Shown here in pieces: positions 7,463 to 14,275 of a stretch of DNA of 64,000 nt. The first letter of the stretch is position 1; each line of letters starts with the position of its first letter. The stretch is taken from positions 1 through 64,000 of the IMG/VR virus record IMGVR_UViG_3300044467_000006, one strand, 5' to 3'. A program made the translations under genes and the position numbers. The notes beneath the pieces are model-generated. The model was not told the DNA's origin and made no database searches. It was given only the letters and a program-made list of their open reading frames with translations. This stretch comes from a virus.

Positions 7463-8043
7463 TGTCGAGGACTTACCGCTGTCGCCACCTTCCCTCTCTG
7501 CCCGGCACCACCAAGCGGGTAGTGGAAGGCTGTGGACGATTCGGGTATTACGACAAGGACCGCATTCTGGAGAAGATGCTGGAGAGCCTTGGCTTCCCGC
7601 GTCCCGATCCGTTCGTGCATCCCCTGACCACTATCGTCAAGTCTCCCGGAGCTACGCACAAAGTCTGGCATCCTCCTGTTTACTACGGCAAGCCCAAGTA
7701 CCGAGACCCCGCTGCCTATGGCTTCGCTTTCGACTGGACGGACATCAAGACTCCCGGCTACCACACCATCGAACCCGGAGTCTTCCGGCCTACGGCAGCT
7801 TGGGCTGTCTACAAGCAGGCCAAGGAGCAGCTTGAGAACTCCATCATCTGGCCGGTGAATAGCTGGCACCCTCTCCAGAGGCGCTACAGCGTCGGCAGCC
7901 GCAAGAAGTATTACCGCACGCTGGGGAATCGCCTGAACCGTCACAAGACGCGGCAAATCCTCAAGTCCAGCATCATCGACGAGGATTGGGATGGCTTCTT
8001 TCCGCACAAGAATGAAGTCTTCAACTGGTGGGACATCTACTAG
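7462..8043 (+). CDS. hypothetical protein coupled to radical SAM enzyme
   Basis: This encodes 193 residues with no recognised domain. It is rich in aromatic and basic residues (many Trp, Tyr, Arg). The start shares a base with the radical SAM stop (TAATG), so the two are translated together. It could be the modified substrate, a recognition partner or an unrelated protein. Confidence 0.75.
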   Translation: MSRTYRCRHLPSLPGTTKRVVEGCGRFGYYDKDRILEKMLESLGFPRPDPFVHPLTTIVKSPGATHKVWHPPVYYGKPKYRDPAAYGFAFDWTDIKTPGYHTIEPGVFRPTAAWAVYKQAKEQLENSIIWPVNSWHPLQRRYSVGSRKKYYRTLGNRLNRHKTRQILKSSIIDEDWDGFFPHKNEVFNWWDIY

Positions 8044-8051
8044 GAGGCACC

Positions 8052-8246
8052 GTGGAACCCGTGAGCATGCACGACATTCGGTGGAACGCTCTGTGGCTGT
8101 TGTCTTATCGCAAAATCAGAAGCGTGAAGAATCATTCCGAGTGCCAAATCCGAGACTGGATCCGACAGAAGGAAGAAACTTACTGGATCCGACAGAAGGA
8201 AAAAACCTACTGGTATACCCTTCTGGTACATGACCGGGGAGTTTGA
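8052..8246 (+). CDS. small protein with internal tandem repeat
   Basis: This encodes 64 residues from a GTG after TAGGAGG. It contains two near-identical 9-residue units (WIRQKEETY then WIRQKEKTY) produced by a 27-nt in-frame duplication. The 3' end overlaps the -35 of the next promoter. Function is unknown. Confidence 0.6.
   Translation: MEPVSMHDIRWNALWLLSYRKIRSVKNHSECQIRDWIRQKEETYWIRQKEKTYWYTLLVHDRGV
8155..8208 (+). repeat. 27-nt tandem duplication inside 8052-8246
   Basis: Two adjacent 27-nt units begin ACTGGATCCGACAGAAGGAA and differ at only a few positions near the end. The unit length keeps the reading frame. It looks like a recent slippage or duplication event. Confidence 0.85.
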
Positions 8247-8271
8247 CATTCAAATCGGCTTGATATAGGAT
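8243..8271 (+). promoter_or_regulatory. sigma70-like promoter for 8278 (probably leaderless)
   Basis: TTGACA at 8243-8248, 17-nt spacer, TAGGAT at 8266-8271, then 6 nt to the ATG. The -35 is a perfect consensus and overlaps the end of the previous gene. Confidence 0.72.
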
Positions 8272-8277
8272 ACTCGC

Positions 8278-8466
8278 ATGGCTAAGAACATCCGAAGACT
8301 CTGTCAATTTGCTATGGCTTACCCAGAAGAGCGCTGCCTCAAGTGGGCCAACTGGTCAGCGACTGAGCATCTCGGTGCGGAGGGGCTTTGTAATTACGTC
8401 TGCGATACCCACCGACAGCACTACAAGAAGACCTACCCTTTGAGGATCGGGAATAACAATGGCTAA
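8278..8466 (+). CDS. small Cys-containing protein
   Basis: This encodes 62 residues beginning MAKN, with scattered cysteines and histidines (CLKW, CNYVCDTH) that could bind one zinc. It follows the promoter directly and overlaps the next gene by 8 nt. Confidence 0.68.
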   Translation: MAKNIRRLCQFAMAYPEERCLKWANWSATEHLGAEGLCNYVCDTHRQHYKKTYPLRIGNNNG

Positions 8467-8650
8467 AAAGCCCGAGATCGTCCACATGATGAAGTGGGGG
8501 CCGACAACGGAGTGCGGTAAGGTCTTCTACCGCCCCAACCCCAACCGGATTCTGTACCCCACGCTCCTTAGCTCGACAGCAGGCGTCACATGCAAAACCT
8601 GTCTCCGAGCAATGGAGAAAACTATGGTCGAGAGGGCCAAGTCCGAGTAA
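8459..8650 (+). CDS. small zinc-binding-type protein
   Basis: This encodes 63 residues with a single Cys in TECGK and a later CKTC pair. Start ATGGCTAAA overlaps the previous gene. Likely a small metal-binding protein of unknown role. Confidence 0.65.
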   Translation: MAKKPEIVHMMKWGPTTECGKVFYRPNPNRILYPTLLSSTAGVTCKTCLRAMEKTMVERAKSE

Positions 8651-8670
8651 CTCACCCAAGAAGGAGAACC

Positions 8671-8937
8671 ATGGCTAAGAACAAGCGCATTCACGCCGTC
8701 TGGCGGAACATCGACGAGTCCAACGAGCAGGTTGTCGTCAAGGACGTTGGTAACATCTTCACCTACGGGATGACCGCCAAGGACGTTCTGACGTGGATGA
8801 AGAACCGCAACGTCACCCATGTCGATTGGCAGGATTCCAACTCTGTTGGCAAGGACATGCCGGGCGGCATGAAGAACGGCATGCACACCATCGGGGAGAT
8901 TGCGGCATTCCTGAACGTGCGTAAATCTAAGAGGTAA
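8671..8937 (+). CDS. small hypothetical protein
   Basis: This encodes 88 residues starting at ATGGCTAAG after GAAGGAGAA. An alternating helix/strand pattern is visible, with no known motif. It sits 2 nt before the next gene. Confidence 0.7.
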   Translation: MAKNKRIHAVWRNIDESNEQVVVKDVGNIFTYGMTAKDVLTWMKNRNVTHVDWQDSNSVGKDMPGGMKNGMHTIGEIAAFLNVRKSKR

Positions 8938-8939
8938 GT

Positions 8940-9173
8940 ATGGCTGAGAAAAGGCACAAGCGCCCCAGAATCAACGGCACCGCCGAGGAGCGGGCTTGGT
9001 ACCGTGGCTACACATGGGCCATAAAGAACGGCTACGACGAGAACACCAAGGTCGCGCTTGGGGCTGATCTTGGCGATGCCCTGTCTGAATCCATCCGAGA
9101 CTGCCGCATGATTGCCATGGCTTACGCAATGGGGTACAAGAACGGGAGGAAGAGTCGTGCCCGAACTCACTGA
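8940..9173 (+). CDS. small basic hypothetical protein
   Basis: This encodes 77 residues, basic at both ends, with a central GYTWAIKNGY segment. No recognised family. It overlaps the GTG start of the next gene. Confidence 0.66.
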   Translation: MAEKRHKRPRINGTAEERAWYRGYTWAIKNGYDENTKVALGADLGDALSESIRDCRMIAMAYAMGYKNGRKSRARTH

Positions 9174-9342
9174 GGCTCAGCTTTACGATCTCGGCAACAC
9201 CCACAGCGGCTCCTTTAATGGCCACGTATGGAGCGCCTTCATCAAGACCTACATGCAGGACACGAAGCGCCTAAAGAAGCGTATCGACCGACTGCAAGCC
9301 AAGGTCAGAAAGTTGGAACGGAGGAAGCATGCACGACCCTAA
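9157..9342 (+). CDS. small coiled-coil protein
   Basis: This encodes 61 residues from a GTG preceded by GGGAGGA. The C-terminal half is a Lys/Arg-rich heptad-like helix. It overlaps the neighbouring genes at both ends. Function is unknown. Confidence 0.6.
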   Translation: MPELTEAQLYDLGNTHSGSFNGHVWSAFIKTYMQDTKRLKKRIDRLQAKVRKLERRKHARP

Positions 9343-9592
9343 GCTGGATGAGTTGCTTGACGAACTCGAACTAACGTCGGCAGCGTGCGAGTACGCCAAG
9401 GACAATTCCCCTCATGTCGCACTGGTGAAGGCCCGCCAAAATCTTTACCACTACATCGGAGTCTTATCTGACGACCGAAACCGGTTGCTCCTCGCCCTAC
9501 GGGCTGCCCGACAGGCAATCTCCGAGCTTTCCGCTCTGGCTGGCAAGATTGCTAGGGATGCCTTGGCCGTGACCTCTCGCTGGGACAACTAA
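9329..9592 (+). CDS. small helical protein
   Basis: This encodes 87 residues, almost wholly predicted helix with Leu/Ala heptads, probably a small helical bundle. TAATG joins it to the C2H2 protein. Confidence 0.68.
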   Translation: MHDPKLDELLDELELTSAACEYAKDNSPHVALVKARQNLYHYIGVLSDDRNRLLLALRAARQAISELSALAGKIARDALAVTSRWDN

Positions 9593-9855
9593 TGGACGTT
9601 GAATGCTACATCTGCGACCAGCCGTTCGACATTGAAACCAAGCTAGTCTCCCACCTGAGAAGCCACACCGAACTAGAGGGCCAGATAGCCTCCCAGAAGG
9701 CCAGAAAGGCTCGCCTTGAGGCGAATAAGGACAAGGTGGCCTACGCCGAGGAGGCTGCTCCAGAAGCGCTTAAAACGAAGCCTAAGAAGTCCAAGAAAGA
9801 GTCTCAGAAGGGTACAACTCCAGAAAGCTTGACGCCTCCAACAGAACCTGTATAA
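9592..9855 (+). CDS. small C2H2 zinc-finger protein
   Basis: This encodes 87 residues. The N-terminus is a textbook C2H2 finger: C5-x2-C8, then H21-x3-H25, with the conserved hydrophobic positions between (F12, L18). The rest is a highly charged Lys/Glu-rich tail. A single classical finger plus basic tail suggests DNA or RNA binding. Such fingers are uncommon in phages. Confidence 0.75.
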   Translation: MDVECYICDQPFDIETKLVSHLRSHTELEGQIASQKARKARLEANKDKVAYAEEAAPEALKTKPKKSKKESQKGTTPESLTPPTEPV

Positions 9856-9856
9856 T
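9829..9856 (+). promoter_or_regulatory. sigma70-like promoter for 9864
   Basis: TTGACG at 9829-9834, 16-nt spacer, perfect TATAAT at 9851-9856, then 7 nt to the ATG. It lies inside the 3' end of the zinc-finger gene. Confidence 0.7.
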
Positions 9857-9863
9857 CGTATCC

Positions 9864-10076
9864 ATGGCAAACACGAACGACATCAAGCTCGTCAAGCTGA
9901 GCGACGAGCCCGAGATGGAGTGCGACATGCACGGCGAAGAGAGCGGTTGCCCGGGTAGTTCATACCCTTACGGGGCTATCGGCTATAGTGGATACGTCTC
10001 TTCGTGCCATGGGCACGCAAAGGAACTGCTCAAGACAGCCATCGAGAGTGGCTGGATGGTCAAGGAGAACGAGTGA
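9864..10076 (+). CDS. small Cys/His-containing protein
   Basis: This encodes 70 residues, acidic, with Cys/His pairs (CDMH, SCHGH) that could bind a metal. The last base overlaps the ATG of the next gene. Unknown function. Confidence 0.66.
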   Translation: MANTNDIKLVKLSDEPEMECDMHGEESGCPGSSYPYGAIGYSGYVSSCHGHAKELLKTAIESGWMVKENE

Positions 10077-10258
10077 TGGGCCACCGCTACGGCATCTTCA
10101 CCAAGAACGGCTGGTTCTACGGCTTCGACACCCAGAAGTGCTGTGGCATCTATGTCCAGAAGCGCGAGAACGCCACGGTCTTTCGTTCTAAGACCAAGGC
10201 AGAGCTTCGAATGAAGCGGGATGGAATCATTGGCGAAGTCGTTAACCTTGACAAGTAA
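10076..10258 (+). CDS. small hypothetical protein
   Basis: This encodes 60 residues with aromatic-rich strands and a CC pair, ending with a basic helix. It starts in a TGATG junction. No recognised family. Confidence 0.64.
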   Translation: MGHRYGIFTKNGWFYGFDTQKCCGIYVQKRENATVFRSKTKAELRMKRDGIIGEVVNLDK

Positions 10259-10267
10259 GGAGAAACC

Positions 10268-10435
10268 ATGAGTTACGAGAACGTTCTGCTTGGGATCGCC
10301 GCCGTGTGTGCTTCCATCATCTTCGCTTCTCCAATTATTGCCTTTGGCCTGAGCCCCGGAGGGGCCATCCTCGCCATCGTCTTTGGCGTCGGCGGAATGG
10401 TGGGCATGACCATGGATAAGCTGGCTGCTCTGTAG
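10268..10435 (+). CDS. small membrane protein
   Basis: This encodes 55 residues, nearly all hydrophobic, with two predicted membrane spans separated by a short Gly-Pro turn. AAGGAGAAACC precedes the ATG. Likely an inner-membrane peptide of unknown function. Confidence 0.65.
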   Translation: MSYENVLLGIAAVCASIIFASPIIAFGLSPGGAILAIVFGVGGMVGMTMDKLAAL

Positions 10436-10443
10436 AGGGCTCT

Positions 10444-10557
10444 ATGCTGACTCGATCTGGGAAGACCGCCTCTAGCCAATTCATCAACGGATTCCTCTGC
10501 GGTATCTATATAACTCTCGCCTTGATTACCATCGTGAGGTTGTGGCGCTTGACATAG
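10444..10557 (+). CDS. very small membrane peptide
   Basis: This encodes 37 residues with a single hydrophobic span (about residues 14-30) flanked by basic residues. Its last codons contain the TTGACA of the downstream promoter. The short length lowers confidence. Confidence 0.45.
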   Translation: MLTRSGKTASSQFINGFLCGIYITLALITIVRLWRLT

Positions 10558-10577
10558 AACTCAAGATACCCTATACT
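10549..10577 (+). promoter_or_regulatory. sigma70 promoter for the DUF932 gene
   Basis: TTGACA at 10549-10554, 17-nt spacer, TATACT at 10572-10577: near consensus. Unlike its relatives in this window, it has a roughly 25-nt leader carrying an AAGGA ribosome binding site before the ATG at 10608. Confidence 0.78.
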
Positions 10578-10607
10578 CATCAAACCTCGAACGAAAGGAA
10601 CACCACA

Positions 10608-11657
10608 ATGCCTACTCCCTTCCAGCCTGCCGTTAACCCTGCCGACAGCCACAACCCCGCTACCGCCCTCGTCACCGACTTCACGAAGGCCAGCGACACC
10701 GGCCTCGCCCCGTGGCAGGCTGCTGGCACCAAGATCCCCAACGAGGTTCTGACCGCCGAGGACGTGCTGGAGCGCTCTGGCAACCGCTTCAAGGTCAAGA
10801 CGGTTCCGGCCTATGCCAAGGTGGGCGACGAGTTCTACATGGCCAAGGACTCCAAGATGGTGGTCCGCGAGGACAACAACACCGTGCTGGGCGTCGTGGG
10901 CAACAAGTACCGCGTCATCCAGAACGAGGACCAGCTTGGGGCCATCAGCCCGCTGGTCACGAGCGGCTTCGCCAAGTACGACACCGCCGGGCTGGTCTAC
11001 GGCGGCGAGATCGGCTGGGTCATGCTCAAGCTCAACGACGAGATCGTCCTCCCGGGCAGCAACGACTTCGTCCTCAAGTATCTCATGTGCTTGTGGTCAC
11101 ACAACGGAACGTTCAGCCTCCGCATCTTCCCGGCTCCGCTCCGCGCGTTCTGCGCCAACGTCCTCAACAGCCTCCTGTCGTCGTCTTCTGCCAAGAGCGG
11201 TATCTCTATCCGCCACACGAGCAGCGCCGACGCCCGCATCAAGGAGGCTTCTCGCATCATCGAGGCTTCGCAGGGCTTCTACAACGACTTCGCCCAGCGA
11301 GCGGCATCGCTGTCGGCCAAGCGCATGACCGACGCCCAGATGAAGGCCCTGACCGAGCACCTCTTCCCGGCCAAGGCGAACACCGATGGCGAGGTCGAGG
11401 TCAGCACTCGGTCCCAGAACATCCGTGACCAGATCATGGACCTGTTCGTCAAGGGTGCAGGCCACGAGGCTATCCGTGGCACCGCTTGGGCGGGCTATAA
11501 CGCGGTTGCCGAGTTCGCGGACCACTTCCGCACCACTCGGGTCGAGGAGGGTGGCAATGAGAAGGAGAGCCGCTTCGCTGCGACCATGTGGGGCACGGGC
11601 AACGCCCTCAAGACGAAGGCCATCAACTACATTGACAACGAGCTTCTCGCGGCGTAA
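10608..11657 (+). CDS. DUF932 family protein
   Basis: This 349-residue protein belongs to DUF932, a family common in phages and plasmids. Recognisable segments are VVGNKYRVIQNED in the first third and a helix-rich C-terminal half. The family has no settled biochemical function. The start is placed at the ATG after AAGGA; an upstream in-frame ATG would put the promoter inside the gene. The strong promoter and a very biased codon choice suggest high expression. Confidence 0.82.
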   Translation: MPTPFQPAVNPADSHNPATALVTDFTKASDTGLAPWQAAGTKIPNEVLTAEDVLERSGNRFKVKTVPAYAKVGDEFYMAKDSKMVVREDNNTVLGVVGNKYRVIQNEDQLGAISPLVTSGFAKYDTAGLVYGGEIGWVMLKLNDEIVLPGSNDFVLKYLMCLWSHNGTFSLRIFPAPLRAFCANVLNSLLSSSSAKSGISIRHTSSADARIKEASRIIEASQGFYNDFAQRAASLSAKRMTDAQMKALTEHLFPAKANTDGEVEVSTRSQNIRDQIMDLFVKGAGHEAIRGTAWAGYNAVAEFADHFRTTRVEEGGNEKESRFAATMWGTGNALKTKAINYIDNELLAA

Positions 11658-11660
11658 GAT
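11632..11660 (+). promoter_or_regulatory. sigma70-like promoter for 11666 (probably leaderless)
   Basis: TTGACA at 11632-11637, 17-nt spacer, TAAGAT at 11655-11660, then 5 nt to the ATG. It lies within the last codons of the DUF932 gene. Confidence 0.65.
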
Positions 11661-11665
11661 ACCGT

Positions 11666-11977
11666 ATGGCTAAGGAACTCTGGGAGATTTTGGTCCCAAC
11701 GATGAGGAATGACGGTCGGCCCTTCCGCTTGCGCTATCACAGAGTATGGGATGCGAAGGTTAGGGCGATTTCGGGTGGGCTGACCGTCATGCCGGTAGCT
11801 AAGGGCCAGTGGGTACATGGAGAAAAGCTCTTTACAGAGCGAATGATCCCGGTTAGAATCGTAGCAAGCAGAGCAGAGATGGACAACATCATCGACATGT
11901 CCATCAAGTATTACGACCAGATTGCAATGCTCGCGTACAAGGTTTCAGAGGAAGTCATCCTGAAGTACAGGGAGTAA
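11666..11977 (+). CDS. hypothetical protein
   Basis: This encodes 103 residues beginning MAKE, with a beta-rich N-terminal half and a helical C-terminal half. No recognised domain. It follows a predicted leaderless promoter. Confidence 0.7.
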   Translation: MAKELWEILVPTMRNDGRPFRLRYHRVWDAKVRAISGGLTVMPVAKGQWVHGEKLFTERMIPVRIVASRAEMDNIIDMSIKYYDQIAMLAYKVSEEVILKYRE

Positions 11978-11980
11978 ACC

Positions 11981-12265
11981 ATGGAAATCAAAAACATCGA
12001 AACCAAGAAGCACCTGACGATCTCGATCACCGAAGAGGAGGCAGCGGTTCTGGCTGCGGCTGCACGCAACTTCTATCAGGCTCGCGCAGCTTACGTCAGA
12101 GAGTGCCCGATGGGCACCGTGAACCTCAAGGCAAACTACGCTGTCCTGCTTAATGACATCGGGACGAATCTAACTAGGGCTATCGACCATCAGAAGAACG
12201 AGGATGTCTGGGCCTACGCAACGAGCGAACAGCCCCTTGTGAGCAGTAACGGCGATCCGATTTAA
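11981..12265 (+). CDS. hypothetical helical protein
   Basis: This encodes 94 residues with an Ala-rich helical middle section. It ends just before a long structured non-coding stretch. No family recognised. Confidence 0.7.
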   Translation: MEIKNIETKKHLTISITEEEAAVLAAAARNFYQARAAYVRECPMGTVNLKANYAVLLNDIGTNLTRAIDHQKNEDVWAYATSEQPLVSSNGDPI

Positions 12266-12635
12266 ACTTCAAGGGCATCCGCGTATACCCGGGTATCAGA
12301 GCTACGCCGCTTACGTAAACTACCTTCTAAACCCGGCGAGGTATCGGGTAAGTCGGCAAGTACCTAAGAGCACGGCGACTGCTAACGGCCCTGAATGGGG
12401 TAGTTGGAACCCAACGTGACCTGTCGGTGGAGGGAACCGAATGGAGCTAGGACTCTCCAAATTGCGCGGCCCCTTGCACAAGACCTAGTGTGGGTTGGGG
12501 TACCGTTCTGGAGGATTGACGAAAAATTCCTCCCGGTAACTGTTAGCCGTGTGAACACAGAGCCGTAAATTTGACGGAGCCGAGGGTGGAAAGACTCTAC
12601 ACGAAAGCCCTCACTTTCGTAGTGCTATAGTAGAA
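12266..12635 (+). ncRNA. candidate large structured non-coding RNA
   Basis: This roughly 370-nt gap lacks a credible open frame and is full of strong stems. TACCG-(4)-GGAGGA pairs with TCCTCC-CGGTA (12501-12538). ACGAAAG pairs with CTTTCGT (12601-12620). GTTGG pairs with CCAAC (12403-12415) and TGGAG with CTCCA (12442-12459). CTGC/GTAG stack with CCC/GGG (12379-12403), and CCGT pairs with ACGG (12563-12577). AGGGC near 12275 can pair with GCCCT near 12608 to close the whole domain, though this competes with the last hairpin. It does not match any RNA class I know. Group I intron, tmRNA and RNase P signatures were sought and not found convincingly. Confidence 0.55.
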
Positions 12636-12639
12636 ATGA

Positions 12640-12768
12640 ATGACAACGTTCAGCAAGGCAGAACTTAGAATCAATGGCAAGCTAATTGGCTTGCTAAGCG
12701 AAGTGAAGTACGATGTAGAAACCCGGCGGCATGGGGCTGGCGGGCAAAAACCAAAACAGGAGAATACA
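12640..12768 (+). other. in-frame leader ORF resembling a tail-tube fragment
   Basis: An open stretch of 43 codons is in frame with the next gene and begins at ATG 12640. It contains AELRINGKLIGLLSEV, whose pattern resembles residues 10-28 of the tail tube at 19222-19683. It may be an N-terminal extension of 12769-13245 or a relic of a duplicated tube gene. It has no good ribosome binding site. Confidence 0.35.
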
Positions 12769-13245
12769 ATGGCACAGGTTAAGGTGATTGCTGTTACCGC
12801 TGGCGAGGACTTTCTCAAGGCTCTGGAGAAGCTGCTCGGTGGCAAGATCGAGGACATCGCTTCGGGAGCCGTCGAGGCTTCGGCTGAGGCTGTTGCAGAG
12901 GACGAGGAGGAGGGCTGCTCGTGTGGCTGCGATGACTGCGCAGAGGAGAACGAGCCGTCAGTCCCGTTCGGTTCGATCCAGAGCGAGGACGAGGACGATA
13001 TCGCGTTCTACCGCACGTACAACGTCCCCAGCGCCGGGGACCTGAACGTCGTCGTCGGGCAGGATGGCGTTACCACCGAGGGCGAGCGTCATCTCGGCGT
13101 CGAGCCTGAGCATTTCACCAACCTCTTCGCTCCGCAGGGTGCGTTCGCTGAGGTCGAAGCGTTCTACGACGAGAGCGATGAGACTCTCACGGTCGTTCTC
13201 CAGAAGCTCGGTCCCGAGGAGACCGTCGAGATCGAGGGTTGGTAG
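12769..13245 (+). CDS. acidic hypothetical protein with Cys cluster
   Basis: This encodes 158 residues, strongly acidic. A Cys-rich centre (CSCGCDDC at about residues 47-54) could bind zinc or an iron-sulfur cluster. The start is the ATG after CAGGAGAATACA; an in-frame extension to 12640 is possible. It is flanked on both sides by structured non-coding RNA. No family recognised; the acidity could suit a DNA mimic, which is speculative. Confidence 0.7.
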   Translation: MAQVKVIAVTAGEDFLKALEKLLGGKIEDIASGAVEASAEAVAEDEEEGCSCGCDDCAEENEPSVPFGSIQSEDEDDIAFYRTYNVPSAGDLNVVVGQDGVTTEGERHLGVEPEHFTNLFAPQGAFAEVEAFYDESDETLTVVLQKLGPEETVEIEGW

Positions 13246-13349
13246 TTAAGCCGGTTGCGGGTTTGCCGAGAGTGACTACCTTCAGGCGAGGCCGCAACTG
13301 ATAGACGGGGCGCGCATGTCTGGCCTAACGCGCAATTTGAAAGGGAACA
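13246..13349 (+). ncRNA. structured intergenic region, two stem-loops
   Basis: GTTGCGG (13254-13260) pairs with CCGCAAC (13292-13298), with an inner TTGCC/GGCGA stem. A second GCGCG/CGCGC hairpin lies at about 13309-13334 and is followed by AATTT. It could be a terminator plus leader or a small RNA. No open frame seen. Confidence 0.4.
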
Positions 13350-13688
13350 ATGGCTAAGAACACGATGAGCAAGGGCGAGAAACCGAAGTTCGCACGCAAC
13401 CGTTTCTCAAGAGAAGACAAGGAGCGGAAGCACTCCGAGGCTGTTGCCCGTCAGGGCATCTACGACTCCCTTACAGCAGAGCAGAAGCTCGCTGCGTTGG
13501 ACCGTTGCGGCTTCGCTGCCATCAAGGAACGCATCAAGATCGTGCAGAGCGAGATTTCCAAGCAAGTGCGGCGTTCTGCGGATGTCACGCCGCCCATGGC
13601 GGATCCAGCCGACATTGCGTCGCTGGAGAAGCAGAAGAAGGGCGCGAAGGCCCGCAAGCAATCCAAGAAGGACAAGAAGGCTAGCTAA
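13350..13688 (+). CDS. basic hypothetical protein
   Basis: This encodes 112 residues, very rich in Lys and Arg, especially the last 25, and mostly helical, so probably nucleic-acid binding. It starts at ATGGCTAAG and is joined by TAATG to the next gene. Confidence 0.7.
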   Translation: MAKNTMSKGEKPKFARNRFSREDKERKHSEAVARQGIYDSLTAEQKLAALDRCGFAAIKERIKIVQSEISKQVRRSADVTPPMADPADIASLEKQKKGAKARKQSKKDKKAS

Positions 13689-14275
13689 TGCCTACCGGCT
13701 ATACCTGCGTCATCGATGACGATCCCGCCTGCACCTTCAAGAAGTATGCGTTGAAATGTATTCGCGCATTTGGAGCAGCGGCGCACATGAGGGAAGATTC
13801 TCTTGGCAAGGAGTACGTGCCTCGTGTGCCTAGCATTAGCTATCACGATGAGGCTCTGGAAGAACTTGAAGCTTGGAAGCTCACCGTCGAAGCCCCCGGG
13901 AAGCCGGATGAACTCAAGAAGGTCTATGAGGAGCAGTACAAATCGGCTTTCGACCGATGGCGTAAGAACGAAGAAGAGCGAGTTGAACTGAATGCTCGCT
14001 ACGACAAGATGGCTATCGAAGTTGAAGCTTGGGAGCCTCCTACCCGAGAGCACAAGGGCTTCAAGGCATTCATGTCGAGCCGGCTTAAAGATGGACGGCG
14101 CTATTCACGCGATCCCTATCCGCCTCCAGAGAAGGAGCCATTCGAGGTCTGGGTTTGGGAAGAGAAGACCCGCATTGCCCGAGACATCCAGTACCACACC
14201 GAGGAGAGGCTTAAGGAGATTGAACGCTGCAAGGAGGCCAACGCATGGGTGGAGAAGCTAATCGCAAGCCTGTAG
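13688..14275 (+). CDS. hypothetical charged helical protein
   Basis: This encodes 195 residues with long Glu/Lys-rich helices after a short beta region. Its 3' end overlaps the exonuclease gene by 31 nt. Co-translation with a FEN nuclease suggests a replication or recombination role, but this is only context. Confidence 0.7.
   Translation: MPTGYTCVIDDDPACTFKKYALKCIRAFGAAAHMREDSLGKEYVPRVPSISYHDEALEELEAWKLTVEAPGKPDELKKVYEEQYKSAFDRWRKNEEERVELNARYDKMAIEVEAWEPPTREHKGFKAFMSSRLKDGRRYSRDPYPPPEKEPFEVWVWEEKTRIARDIQYHTEERLKEIERCKEANAWVEKLIASL

Noticed and set aside
12528-12610. TTGACG boxes inside the non-coding region as promoters
   Set aside because: No acceptable -10 box lies 16-18 nt downstream of either.
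12266-12635. Group I intron
   Set aside because: An AGCCGAGGGTG stretch near 12577 resembles part of the P8 region of tRNA-Leu group I introns, but no pairing partner for a P7 helix was found and the flanking genes are complete and unrelated.
12266-12635. tmRNA or RNase P RNA
   Set aside because: No tag-encoding frame or tRNA-like ends, and no conserved RNase P GAGGAAAGUC region.
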